From contig OZ007513.1 of the NCBI GenBank assembly GCA_963931865.1, positions 4,998,168-5,062,167 of the forward strand: 64,000 nucleotides of DNA, in the 5' to 3' direction. The notes beneath the pieces were generated by a model, which was not told the DNA's origin, did no database searches, and saw only the letters and a program-made list of their open reading frames with translations. Origin of the DNA: Axinella damicornis (lineage: Eukaryota; Porifera; Demospongiae; Axinellida; Axinellidae). This document shows positions 13,201 to 21,840 of this stretch, piece after piece; within the stretch, counting starts at the first letter, position 1; every line of letters begins with the position of its first letter. A program made the translations under genes and the position numbers.

Positions 13201-13780
13201 AATCTGCTGATTACTTTCATTGATTTTGGCTGTCAGTTAATGCCATACATGCAAGATGGCCACTGGCAAATATGGAGCTGGTTTACAATTTGTAACTGAC
13301 TGCAAACTGTCTCCATGCACACACACTCCTCAACTACAGAAAACAAGCAAAGCTCTTCAGGTCATTGCGAAACCATTTCAACAGTGGCATTTTGTCCTCC
13401 ATGATCAGTGGAACGTCGCTGGAATCTTGGGCGGAACTACCTATGGAGCAGATGGCCTGCCCTTCATTACTAGTCACTACGGGTATTACATGACTTCATG
13501 GCACATAGTCATGGCCCTCTCTGGACAGATTGCTAATGTGACTGAGAGGTCGCTTACCTTCGCTCCAAGGTTGGATCCACCCTATACCCTCCCTGTTCTC
13601 CTGCCTGCAGTCTGGGGATACCTGAGGGCAGATTTCATTGGTAGTTATGTCCAATACACGGTCGGTCTTGAGTTCGGAAGTCTCGAGTTGACGAATCTTG
13701 CTGTACTTGACTGCAAGTTCCCACATTCCCTGTTCACACCAAATAGTACCACACCTGCATCTTGGCTGTGTTCTTATTAA
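4243..13780 (+). CDS. glycoside hydrolase family 116 enzyme (GBA2-like), 5'-partial, eight exons
   Basis: The exons are 4243-4411, 5175-5239, 6368-6528, 7333-7636, 8641-8942, 10599-10716, 12066-12157 and 13340-13780. All are bounded by AG and GT and join in consistent phase to give about 549 residues ending in a stop. GH116 enzymes are retaining beta-glucosidases or glucosylceramidases with an (alpha/alpha)6 catalytic barrel. Family landmarks appear in order: [23 protein letters not shown] (expected nucleophile Glu), a D/H-rich stretch, [26 protein letters not shown] (expected acid/base Asp), [24 protein letters not shown] and [17 protein letters not shown]. The N-terminal beta domain (about 300 residues) and start codon are absent; they probably lie upstream. 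At least ten N-glycosylation sequons suggest passage through the secretory pathway, unlike cytosol-facing mammalian GBA2. Substrate cannot be told. Confidence 0.85.
5250..5605. mobile_element. MITE-like insertion in the intron after exon 2
   Basis: The ends read CAGACCTTCCAAGTC on the left and, in reverse complement, CAGACATTCCAACCC on the right, flanked by 'gtgttt' on both sides. The paralogous site near 31325 reads straight from 'gtttca' into 'atggcacagtccaac', so it acts as an empty site. No open frame of interest lies inside. The superfamily is unclear because the target duplication cannot be sized exactly. Confidence 0.65.
5679..5781. repeat. foldback hairpin MITE
   Basis: A near-perfect inverted repeat of about 103 bp. 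The left arm includes 'cagacccaaaccaacccc' and the right arm its complement 'ggggttggtttgggtctg', with a centre near 5733. A second copy lies at about 31382-31832, where it is split by a SINE. Frames called on both strands here are artefacts of the hairpin. Confidence 0.9.
6588..6620. repeat. poly-G tract
   Basis: A run of about 18 G within a G/T-rich stretch in an intron of the GH116 gene. Confidence 0.85.
6805..7219. mobile_element. TA-flanked MITE, 415 bp, CCGTA ends
   Basis: Inverted ends CCGTAGTGTACGTATCAAG and, reverse complemented from the right, CCGTAGAGTACGTATTAAG are flanked by TA on both sides (6803-6804 and 7220-7221). A TA duplication is the hallmark of Tc1/mariner-type insertion. 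The element sits in the intron between the third and fourth visible GH116 exons and has no coding content. A related sequence lies at 1441-1768. Confidence 0.75.
7637..8640 (+). other. GH116 intron with CA-rich microsatellite
   Basis: Intron between exons 4 and 5. It holds a CA/CAC-rich stretch at about 7915-7950 and otherwise nothing I recognise. Confidence 0.6.
9023..10333. repeat. large inverted repeat in a GH116 intron, with nested element
   Basis: The outer arms match in inverted orientation. Left 9023 onwards reads 'cggatgcgctagcatggaag' and the right arm ends near 10333 with 'cttccatgctagcgcgtccg'. Matches continue inward through 'ttgcaagtttg', 'tttggctctgga' and 'gagatggagctgttttt'. 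The left arm is about 240 bp longer, so it carries an extra segment. The core (about 9525-10073) is a separate element with 'agggccgg' at both ends. Confidence 0.75.
9525..10073. mobile_element. nested non-autonomous element, ends AGGGCCGG
   Basis: Both ends carry AGGGCCGG in inverted orientation, followed by 'gggtgggcca' motifs. Inside are two 'agcctcgttcccagg' hairpin-family pieces (about 9688 and 9752) and a 9830-10030 block that recurs at 20931-21060 and 30345-30480. That block includes 'tggaacttgcagtgcaaag' and 'ttccgcgcttcgcg'. No transposase is seen. Confidence 0.65.
11186..11240. repeat. half copy of the 'agcctcgttcccaggc' family
   Basis: Reads 'ctagccttgttcccgggcc', then 'cccagcttttgtcgcttgca', which matches one arm of the hairpin family at 37065-37166. 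Confidence 0.6.
11276..11414. repeat. foldback hairpin MITE, 139 bp
   Basis: Arms 'gttagacactgagaccaa' and 'ttggtctcagtgtctaac' are perfectly complementary, and complementarity continues through 'tttagaaacccgaggg'. The loop contains 'ctgtagcgtcccaagcgcag'. It lies in an intron of the GH116 gene. Confidence 0.9.
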
Positions 13781-14025
13781 GTAGCACTGTTTCAGTACAG
13801 TATTATGGTTGTCAATCACTGCTTCATTAATTTTATACAATGTACCACATCATCAGTTCATTTCATATTGGTTTGGAATGTAGACATCCCATCACAAACT
13901 TACTGTGTGTTCCTACCTGTGGTGTGAATTGATAATTATTGTAATGATATCAATTTTGTGAGGTGTTTGTAGCCAGTATTATAGCTATACACCTGTGGTG
14001 TGAATTACTGTTTTAAAAGTGATAA

Positions 14026-14154
14026 TGTAAGGATGTAGGGATACCAGAATGGCAAAAAGTAAGGAAACAAGGAAGGGATGATCACACAAAACAGAGAAGT
14101 ATAACCCATCCCCCCTTGTTTCCTTCCGTTCTGGTATCCCCACATCCTGTTACA
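14026..14154. repeat. foldback hairpin MITE just 3' of the GH116 gene
   Basis: The arms are complementary: 'tgtaaggatgtagggatacc' on the left and 'ggtatccccacatcctgtta' on the right, with inner arms 'aaggaaacaagg' and 'ccttgtttcctt'. About 129 bp, no coding content. Confidence 0.85.
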
Positions 14155-14194
14155 TTTTTTTTTAGCAGCAGGCGCATGTTTGTGAATGACGGAA

Positions 14195-14665
14195 ATGGGA
14201 TGTTCGTGGGGCGGGACTAGACTATAGTGACGCGCGACCTCAGTACTTTAATTTAATCGCTGAACCTCGAACTCCGCGAAGAATGTTCGAGAACATTGGG
14301 CTGGAATACAGCTGATGCATGCAATCGGGGAACAGCAGTCGAAGCGGACGCAATCGCGGGGAGCAGCAGCCGATCGAGGCGGACGCGATCGGGAGCGCAA
14401 GCAGCAGCTGGCAAGCGGCGATCGTGCAGCAGCGGGCGCAATCGGCGAGCAGCAGCTGGAAGAACAGCAGTGAAACAGATGCAAACGGGCCAGGGAGCAG
14501 CAGCTATTCGAAGCGGACGCAAGCGGCGAGCAGCAGCTGAAGCGGACGCAAGCTTAAGCGGCGAGCAGCAGCTGAAGCGGACGCAATCGGGGAGCAGCAG
14601 CTCTGCACAGAGAGCTGTCCGGCGCTGGATTACTCACGGCAGGCGAACGATGGGTAGATTACAAT
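14195..14665 (+). repeat. GCAGCAG-repeat element, copy 1
   Basis: A short head ('gtggggcgggactagac', 'gtgacgcgcgacctc', 'ctcgaactccgcgaagaatg') leads into an array of about 24-30 bp degenerate units. The unit resembles 'ggagcagcagctgaagcgga' plus 'cgcaatcg'. Copy 2 is inverted at 25024-25495 and copy 3 is direct at 38355-38640. The Ala/Ser/Arg-rich open frames here differ in every frame and strand and are repeat artefacts. Confidence 0.8.
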
Positions 14666-15234
14666 AACTTATCACTTGACCCAGCCAATTGCAAATGTAA
14701 GACCATGCTGCTCTCAAGAAAGCGGAATCTCAGTCATCCTCCACAGCTCCTACTCAGTTTGAAACCAGGCACCACTTGAACAAGTAGAAGCCTTTAAGTA
14801 TTTGGGAGTGCTCATTTCATCGGACTTGTCTTGGTCCAGGCACATTGACTCCATCTGTGCAAAAAGAAAGCGCAGTGACTATTGACACCGATCATCGGTG
14901 TCGATAACGGCCACGAACGAGCTATTGACACCGATCGATATTCTGCAGTACCACGTGATCCCCTTGATGATACTATGGACCTCAGCTCAGTGCTCATGGA
15001 TGCAGCATTGCATGCACATGCCGACTGTGGCACCCTTGAAGTAAGTTTAAATCCCAGGCACCATGTGTTTTGCTAGCCCCATTTGTTGATTTCTTGTTCT
15101 TCGGTTTGTGTTGACAAAAATAGTCAGCCTATTACATGAGGCCACACCTACTAATTATGGTTGCATGCGTGATGCATTCTCTGTGCATATATGTACATTC
15201 ACAGTGCAATCATACATGTCTCATTACACACATG

Positions 15235-15388
15235 CACACACGTCTACCTGCACACACACGTCTACCTGCACACACGTCTACCTGCACACACACGTCTACC
15301 TGCACACACACGTCTACCTGCACACACACGTCTACCTGCACACACACGTCTACCTGCACACACACGTCTACCTGCACACACACACATA
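15235..15388. repeat. 18-bp minisatellite (CACACACACGTCTACCTG)
   Basis: Eight or nine near-identical 18-bp units in tandem, one slightly short. Because 18 is divisible by three, all three frames stay open across it and produce Thr/His/Cys-rich pseudo-proteins. It ends in 'acatacaatacag', a plausible splice acceptor for the coding relic that follows. Confidence 0.9.
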
Positions 15389-15394
15389 CAATAC

Positions 15395-16345
15395 AGGATC
15401 GTCTTCAGCTTTCAGTGCTTCGAGAAAATGTCAAGCTCAAGCCGCATATTAAGTGCAAAGGTAGAACTAAACACTCTTCTAAGTTGTGGCCTTCAAAGAA
15501 CACCAAGGCTAAAGGAAACAGAAAAGAGAACCACCATGTGAAGATAGAAGTGATGACACCCATGAGGCTCCAAAAGTCAAAGGAGGCGAGTATAACAGTT
15601 CAACCTGGGACAGCTGCAAATCGAATCCGAATGAGGAGGGAGAAGGCAGTAGGAAGCCATGATGATACCACGAATTGCAGTGGTGGTACCATTAGCTCAG
15701 GTGAAGAATGTGTCAGTGAGGGACAAGTTTGTCTACAAATTTCTGGCGAGAAACTCCTGCATTCTGCTGTTGTTATTCTGAAGAGTTTATTATTGAGAGA
15801 TTAATCAATGCTGTGCAAACCTTGACAAAGGAAAAGTTCCCTAATGAATCAGGGCTACAAGATGTTGGGTAGTGATACATGCACATTTCAAGTGCACGAT
15901 GTTGACTTTGTGCAGCTATTGAACTGTCACCATTCCCACTGGATCTGTGTGACGAAGAAGAACAGCAAGTCAAATGAGGTGAAGGTTTACACAATATGCA
16001 CACTGGAGACGTCCCACTCAGTACTAAGGAGTGATAGCTTCATTGCTGAACCTGCATCAAACTTACATCTATCTCACCTTTTCCTGAGGTGCAACAGCAA
16101 GTAGCTAGGTGGTTCCAAGCACAGTTCAGATCACACTTTCTTCATTGTCTGAAAGCAAGGATGTTGATCCTTTTCCACACTCGGCAGTAATGAAGAAAGT
16201 TTATTGCCCCTTCTGCACACAGGAGACAGCAGGGTACAATGCTCAGAGTGCATGAAATGGTACCACTTTAACTGCGTATAGGACTAGAACAAGATGCTGT
16301 GTTACCTGAAGAATGGAGGTGTATTACATGTAAAGACACATGAAC
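15395..16345 (+). pseudogene. transposon gene relic: Ulp1-like cysteine protease region and PHD finger
   Basis: After a possible acceptor near 15394, an open stretch is Lys/Arg-rich (KCKGRTKHSSKLWPSKN) and runs to about 15770. With frame changes it continues to KEKFPNESGLQ (about 15830) and then VDFVQLLNCHHSHWICVTKK (about 15900). This last resembles the conserved 'FVQIL..G..HWI.V' core of Ulp1-like proteases in invertebrate transposons, with His-Trp as the catalytic histidine site. Downstream, in different frames, VYCPFC, then CSECMKWYHFNC, then EEWRCITCKD form the Cys4-His-Cys3 pattern of a PHD finger. At least three frame changes and in-frame stops make it a pseudogene. MULE-borne ULP1-like genes are known in plants; that parallel is inference. 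Confidence 0.6.
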
Positions 16346-16880
16346 TATTTATTCTTATTGACCTTCGTTCTCATGTACATGTTGTGTAAACATCTATGGC
16401 TCAGAGTAGTCTCTGTCCGAAACCCATTCCGTGCTGGGGTTGGGATCGCGAGGCCTAGGCTGTTAGCGACTAGCCTCGTACCTCGCGTGTGGGCCTGGGA
16501 ACGAGGCTAGTTAGCGACAGTACGGTAGCATCGTATACTCCCCGAACATTCCTGTGAATCTCATCAGTATGCTGCCCGTGCCAGCAGAAACAAGCAGTCG
16601 CTGTGAGCGCGAGGTCTGATCAGCGCGGAACCATCGCAGAGGAAGTCCAGGCTAGCGTGCGTACCGCGTCGACGCATCTCAGCACTCGAAAGGTGAAATG
16701 AATCGTTGGTCGGTGTCAATAGACGATTTGTGGCGATTGTTGACACCGAATCGGTGTCAATAGCTGATTTGTGGCGATTGTTGACACCGACAATCGGTGT
16801 CAATAACCTCGGCCAAAAGAAAGAGACTTATTGGCCTGTTATACAGAAGGTTCTCCACTAATGTTACACTCCTGGTAGGG

Positions 16881-17417
16881 GAAAAATTGTGCCGCGTAAA
16901 TAATTAATTAATCTAATTAATGTAAATAATCAAACCTCATAGCTCGCAGGAAAGGTCTACAGAGATTCTGACTACACCGTCGTGATGGCTATCATGCAGT
17001 TAGACAAACGTATAATACAAACGTATAATAATTGTGCTGAAACTCACCTTGGTGGTGGAGATACAAGCGTTTTTGTCGTGCCGTCGGCCGCCATTGCTCG
17101 ATCGCTCTTCGACGTTGGTTGCCAGTACAGTCATACGAAGGGCCCACCAAGATTCTGACCACACGGCCGTAATCGCTGTTGTTCACTGACACTTACACAC
17201 CAAAACTCACCATGCTGGCAAGGTTGTAAGTGCTGTCATAATTTCGTGTCTTCCCTTTGGTCGCCATTGCTAGCGTTAGACTGAGCGTGGTTGCCACGTG
17301 GCATGTGCGTTAATTGAAACTAACGGCGATACTTAGCTTGCGCTACGGCGAGTCGCAGCCGGCGTTGCAACGGCTACCAGGAGTGCGGTTGCCCCTCGTA
17401 AGCAGTGAAAGATTAAT
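16881..17417. mobile_element. insertion of about 540 bp in the LINE, with internal duplication
   Basis: This block separates two contiguous parts of the reverse transcriptase. Internally, a segment of about 180-220 bp is present twice: 'agattctgac.acac' followed by 'aactcacc' and 'gccattgct.g', at 16963-17115 and 17151-17300. No open frame of note. Ends and target duplication are not resolved. Confidence 0.55.
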
Positions 17418-17879
17418 GTACAAAATTAATATCTATAGTGCGCCCTCACCTCGAATATGCCGCCCCTGTGTGGGATCCCCACCTTCTCAAAGACATAAAA
17501 TCTGTGGAGAACGTACAAAAATATGGACTGAATAATTATGTGTTTAAAAAGGTGGGATCTAGGATACCAAGAGCTGCTCCATCTTGCTCAAATTCCTACA
17601 CTTGAGAACAGGAGAATTTATTTAAAACTCTGTTCTCTCTTTAAGATCATCCATGGCCTCTTCCCTTTCACACCCGATGTATTTATGCCGCAACCTAGTA
17701 GACAAAACTAATCTTCCATTTTTGTATAAACTGGGCGAAGACCGCTGGTGGACTTAGTTACTTACCAACCTGCACATCTCAGTGCAGCAGCCACCTGGTG
17801 TCACCAGTGCTAGACCAGTGTGCAGCAGTCCTTGGCTTGAAGTATTAGCTTCAGAGTTCGTACGGTAAAATTATCGTTG

Positions 17880-17970
17880 TTTTAATAATTAGCTGTCGAA
17901 ATATTTTCGTGCGTTTAATTTTCGTAGCCGTCTCTGTCTACGAAAATATTTTAACAACGCAAATTACGGT
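17880..17970. repeat. short inverted repeat
   Basis: The arms 'attttcgt' and 'acgaaaatattt' surround 'gccgtctctgtct'. The larger arms 'taaaattatcgttgttttaa' and 'ttaacaacgcaaattacggta' are partly complementary. It looks like a small MITE. Confidence 0.45.
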
Positions 17971-18359
17971 ATATGCCGGCAGGGAACATTAAAATTCGAC
18001 TGACTGTGCATGCACGCAAATACTCGTTCTGCATTGCATTGCACTGACTCGCTCACGCTCTCCCCACAATGCCATGCATTCTCCTAGTTACACATTACAT
18101 CATAAATAATTATAGGCTGGTGATTGCCGAGCGCATTAGCGCGAGGCTCTGAATGGTGGATCTATTTCTCACTTAGCTATATACGTATGTACGTACGTAT
18201 ACGTACCGGAATATGTCACGCTCAGGAATGTTGATAGGAATGTTGCGGGTTTCCTGCCGGCCAATTGAGTTTTATTTGCTGCGAGGGCTCGACGGTGCGA
18301 GAACTACAACCTTGAGAAACAGATCAGTGGACGAACGCGCGGTGCTCCAGGGTTTGCAG

Positions 18360-18578
18360 AGCTGGAGCAGCTACATATGGAGTCAAACAGCTACATATGG
18401 AGTCAAACAGTCAACATCTGTTTATACCGCAACTCCACAATAATTTCGCGTAGCCAGAGGCTAGGGTACCAGCGAACGGGGCCTTCAGGGCTTGCAGAGC
18501 TAGAGCAGCTACTTGTGGAGTCGAACGGTGACATGTTTATCTCAGCTCCACACTCGCAAATTCACACATCGGGGGCGA

Positions 18579-18614
<36 letters not shown>

Positions 18615-18620
18615 TTTTGC
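18360..18620. repeat. short tandem duplications and poly-C tract
   Basis: The 'agctacatatggagtcaaac' unit is repeated in tandem (18370-18411). An approximate repeat of 'gcagagct.gagcagcta' occurs at 18356 and 18494. A run of about 34 C lies at 18581-18614. The proline-rich open frame across the run is an artefact. Confidence 0.7.
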
Positions 18621-18841
18621 TTCTTCATCGCTTTATTTTCCTCCTTACCAACTTGCTGCCGCTACGTTGCAACTCCTGGCCTGGCCTCCTCAGCTCGCAA
18701 TAAGCTTACCGTGCGTTGCCTGAAACCGAACGGCTTGGGAACGAGACCACGATCTAGTATACCCCTCCGTGTACGTGTACGTACGTATTACATTCGTGAG
18801 CGAAATTTGACCAAGGAAGAAGCTCATGGCGGCCCTGGGAC

Positions 18842-20920
18842 GTCGCGTAGAGCTTTACGTAAAATAGCAAAAAATCCCACGTGTAGTACGTGGGACGATT
18901 TTACGTGCCCAATCCCACGGGTAGTACGTGGGACGATTTTACGTCAACAACTCCACGTACAGTACGTGGGACGATTTTATGTACGCCCAAATGACGTAAA
19001 ATCCCCCAGTGTAAGTTGGGCTAGTATATCTTACGTGGCAGGATTTTACGTCGATTGAAGTGACGTAAAATCTTCCCTCGTAAGATGCATGGATCGACGG
19101 ACGCAAGATACGGAATATGCATGATTGATATTAAGTGGGAGGAGCTGGGTAAAACTGCAATTAGAGGGCGGGGCTAGACGTGATGGGCTGGGCGCGGAGG
19201 ATAGGTTAACCATGAATCTCATTAAGTAGATCCACGGCCATACACGTAGCTGTATGTGGCCATTTGTGCAGTAAATTAAGACGACATTGGTCCTGCAGGA
19301 AGTATCTACATGCTGTATACGTAATGAGCATGCATGTGCATTCAGCACTGGCCCTGGCCCTTACGTAACCTGATTGCCCTACTTCCTGCCGGACCAATAA
19401 CCACTTTGTACAGTCATGTGAATTTCATGATGTACACCTGCATAACTGATATTCCGTGTTCCGTCACAGAAATGAATAGATGAGGTTATATATAAATGTG
19501 AATAATGATAAGTTGATGAATGTTGCCATGGCATACCGCATTACATAAGGTGTGAAGTGAAGTGATAGTCTGCCTTGAACAGACAGTATGAGTTTTCAAC
19601 TGAAAAAAGATAAGTGGCTTGTATATCAATGGGTAGGAACTCACCATTGTGTAGAGTTGCTGCTGTTGTATAGTGCAAAAGTGTTCTAGGAAACAATGCG
19701 ACAGTCTTTATCATCTGCCTTGAAGTATGGTCACTTGGGAAAATGGCCGCATAGCTACTGATCATTAATTTTGTTGGATTGTACTGGGTCACCATGCCTG
19801 CCCACCAAGTATTTGCGGTACCATTCTCGTTTAAATTACAAACTCCATTTCGATATTATTTTCCCATATCTGTGGTGATGCACTGCTGTTTACTTGGGTG
19901 TGAACACATGCAAGTGAACACTTGGGTGGTGGTAGGTTGTATATCGTCCATTTTCCTTTTCCTACATCTGAGAGTGCTTTTACCCTTACTAGTGTTCATT
20001 AGATCTTTAAGCACTGACTTACTGGTGCCTTGAAAGCTGCATTTCTTATCTGGTGGTCCATATTGGGCATCCGGATCCTGGTGTCTAGACAGTGTAGAAC
20101 ATGTTCCAGCCAATGTTGTTTTAGTTAACTAAAACTAAAACTATAAAGCATTAAAATTAAAACTAAAATGAGGAATGTCTCAGCCTGTAAAACTACAACT
20201 AAACTAATATTTAAATCATCCCAAAAAGTGGTTATTAAAACTAAAAGAACCTTTACTAACCCTTTGCGTGGAGATAAAACTAAAACTAAACAATGCGACT
20301 TCTACCTAATTATAACCAAAAACTACCCGCCCCCACCTGTGCAGCCCCTGTCACAAGCCTAGCCCCACCCCATAGCTGTACAGCTAGCCTAGGCCCACCC
20401 TACCTGTGCAGCTAGCCTAGCCCCGCCCTCAGTCTAGCCCCACCCCCAGTTGTACAACTCGCCTCCAATTGCAGTTTCATCCAGCTCCTCCCATGCACTC
20501 CCTACTTATATAATTATGCAGCTAGCCTAGCCCCGCCCTCCAATTGCAGCCAGCTCCTCCCACCCTCTAGTTGTACAGCTAGCCTAGCCCCGCCCTCCAA
20601 TTGCAGTTTTTACCCAGCTCCTCCCACTTATATCACTCATGCATATTCCGTATCTTGCGTCCGTCGTGCATGCATCTTACGAGGGAAGATTTTACGTCAC
20701 TTCAATCGACGTAATATCCTGCCACTTAAGATATACTAGCCCAGCTTACACTGGGGGATTTTACGTCATTTGGGCGTACGTAAAATCGTCCCACGTACTG
20801 TACGTGGAGTTGTTGACGTAAAATCGTCCCACGTACTACCCGTGGGATTGGGCACATAAAATCTTCCCACGTACTACACGTGGAATTTTTTTTACTATTT
20901 TACGTAAAGATATGCACGAC
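18842..20920. mobile_element. Mutator-like non-autonomous element, 2.08 kb, long hairpin-array inverted ends
   Basis: Both ends start GTCG and then share 'ctttacgtaaaatag' in inverted orientation. The match continues inward for about 350 bp (18842-19190 and 20560-20920). The flanks duplicate CCCTGGGAC (18833-18841 and 20922-20930). Each end holds at least three palindromes of the form CCCACG..GTAGTACGTGGG separated by 'acgattttacgt'. The target was a copy of the dispersed repeat seen at 9830 and 30345, because 'ggccctgggac' on the left continues as 'ctgggacctgcaatcct' on the right. No transposase is visible; the interior has weak open frames and a (taaaac)n-like stretch at 20120-20290. Confidence 0.75.
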
Positions 20921-20930
20921 CCCCTGGGAC

Positions 20931-21115
20931 CTGCAATCCTCGCGTACATCTGGAACTTGCAGTGCAAAGCGCGAAGGTGCCACGAGAGCCCATCCTGAGA
21001 AGTGAAAAATGAAGGCGAAAAATTTTTTTTGCACTTCGCGCAGACTGATCCTCGCTACGCGCCTATATGCAGCAGCGTTTAATGTATTATAGTGCCCCCC
21101 CTTTCATAAATCCTG
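20931..21115. repeat. dispersed repeat copy with CAGGGGCGGATACAGG end
   Basis: This matches 9850-10020 and 30345-30480 ('tggaacttgcagtgcaaag', 'gagagcccatcctga', a Lys-like A/T run, 'cacttcgcgc'). It ends in 'cctgtatccgcccctgag', whose complement CTCAGGGGCGGATACAGG resembles hAT-type termini. It is the right half of the copy split by the Mutator-like element. Confidence 0.65.
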
Positions 21116-21237
21116 TATCCGCCCCTGAGAACGTACCCACAAGTACAGCCTACTTTCTCCTATTAGCACTGAAAGGTGGTTTCTGATGCAATTCTTGGGT
21201 AAGAATGTGGCGACCGGGGTCTATATAGCTAGATCTG

Positions 21238-21441
21238 CAACTGTGGCCACAGTGCTTACTAGCTAGAGCAATGCAGCAGGAACGGCCAGCTAGTAAACCA
21301 CTGGCTTTGCGCGGAGCACAGCACAGGTTTGGCCTTACCAAACGTTCGTTTGGGAAATTCGAAGTTCTTGGGATGATGGGGCTCATCAGGAAGACTAGGA
21401 AGTGACTTCAACTTCAAGCTTTTCGCAGCCATCTTCGTATC
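21238..21441 (-). pseudogene. hAT transposase N-terminal fragment (TTF-type zinc finger)
   Basis: The minus-strand frame reads SLPSLPDEPHHPKNFEFPKR, then FGKAKPVLCSAQSQWFTSWPFL. This matches the start of the TTF-type zinc finger found at the N-terminus of many animal hAT transposases ('P..F.FP.R.FGK......F...W...WPWLHY'). The frame stops straight after WPFLLHCSS, where the family would continue to the Cys/His ligands. The RNase H-like domain is not seen. It is a fragment, or a first exon whose partner is lost. Confidence 0.6.
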
Positions 21442-21840
21442 GATTATCAAGCGTTGGCCGGGTGCAATTCGTCTGCCGCGCGCGCCGCGTAAGCGCAATT
21501 GCGACAAGTCTTTGACAAAATACGTGACAAAAATGCTAGAGCTATTGTTAAAGATTTTTTTTTAGGAACCCTCAAAAGTGGTGCGGTTGAAACCGCACCA
21601 ACCGCACCGGCGGCTACGGCCCTGAGATATGCAACGTCAGGTCTCAAAGTAAGCTGCACTTGTGTGCTCATTCCTTAATCACCACGAGACATTCCTTGAT
21701 CACCACCGTTGAGGAGACACTGAGATGCAACTCAAATTGTTGTGTAGTGACTCCCACAGACCGCAAGCAACTTTGCCCAACTCGGGATACTCTCCCCAAG
21801 CGGAGGTTACAAAGAAGAAGAAGAAAGGTACGGGTCGAAA

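Larger units (their letters stand above)
14871..16814 (+). mobile_element. Mutator-like DNA transposon carrying Ulp1-like protease and PHD relics
   Basis: A 1.94-kb insertion splits the LINE. The 9-bp duplication AAAAGAAAG flanks it (14862-14870 and 16815-16823), which fits Mutator-like elements. Both ends carry the palindrome TATTGACACCGA/TCGGTGTCAATA: twice at the left (14882-14940), and in a tandem array of about 40-bp units at the right (16710-16808). The interior holds a microsatellite and a decayed coding region described separately. A MULE transposase proper is not seen. Confidence 0.7.
14673..17740 (+). pseudogene. LINE (jockey/CR1-like) reverse transcriptase C-terminal relic, twice interrupted
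   Basis: Three pieces belong to one reverse transcriptase tail. The first, 14673-14870, reads KTMLLSRKRN, then LEQVEAFKYLGVLISSDLSW. The second, 16815-16880, reads AKRKRLIGLLYRRFSTNVT. The third, 17418-17710, reads IVRPHLEYAAPVWDPHLLKD, IPTLENRRIYLK and LFKIIHGLFPFTPD. These are the thumb-domain and post-RT motifs of non-LTR retrotransposons. The first gap is the Mutator-like insertion at 14871-16814. The second is an unrelated insertion of about 540 bp. Frameshifts (near 14775 and 17570) show the copy is dead. The 5' part (endonuclease and palm) is absent; the RT starts directly after the GCAGCAG-repeat element. Confidence 0.8.

Noticed and set aside
13256..13339. upstream start of the last GH116 exon (Met at 13256)
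   Set aside because: The acceptor at 13338-13339 joins in phase 0 with the exon ending at 12157, giving a continuous family match; the preceding residues are intronic.
14248..14667. Ala/Ser/Arg-rich proteins on both strands (also at 25063-25603 and 38321-38605)
   Set aside because: They are produced by the GCAGCAG-type array in whichever frame is read, and change identity between copies.
15136..15804. 222-codon open frame with Thr/His/Cys repeats
   Set aside because: Its first half is an 18-bp minisatellite that is open in all frames; only the part after about 15395 is likely coding.
18377..19058. proline-rich open frames
   Set aside because: They are created by the 34-bp poly-C run and by reading into the hairpin-array end of a transposon.
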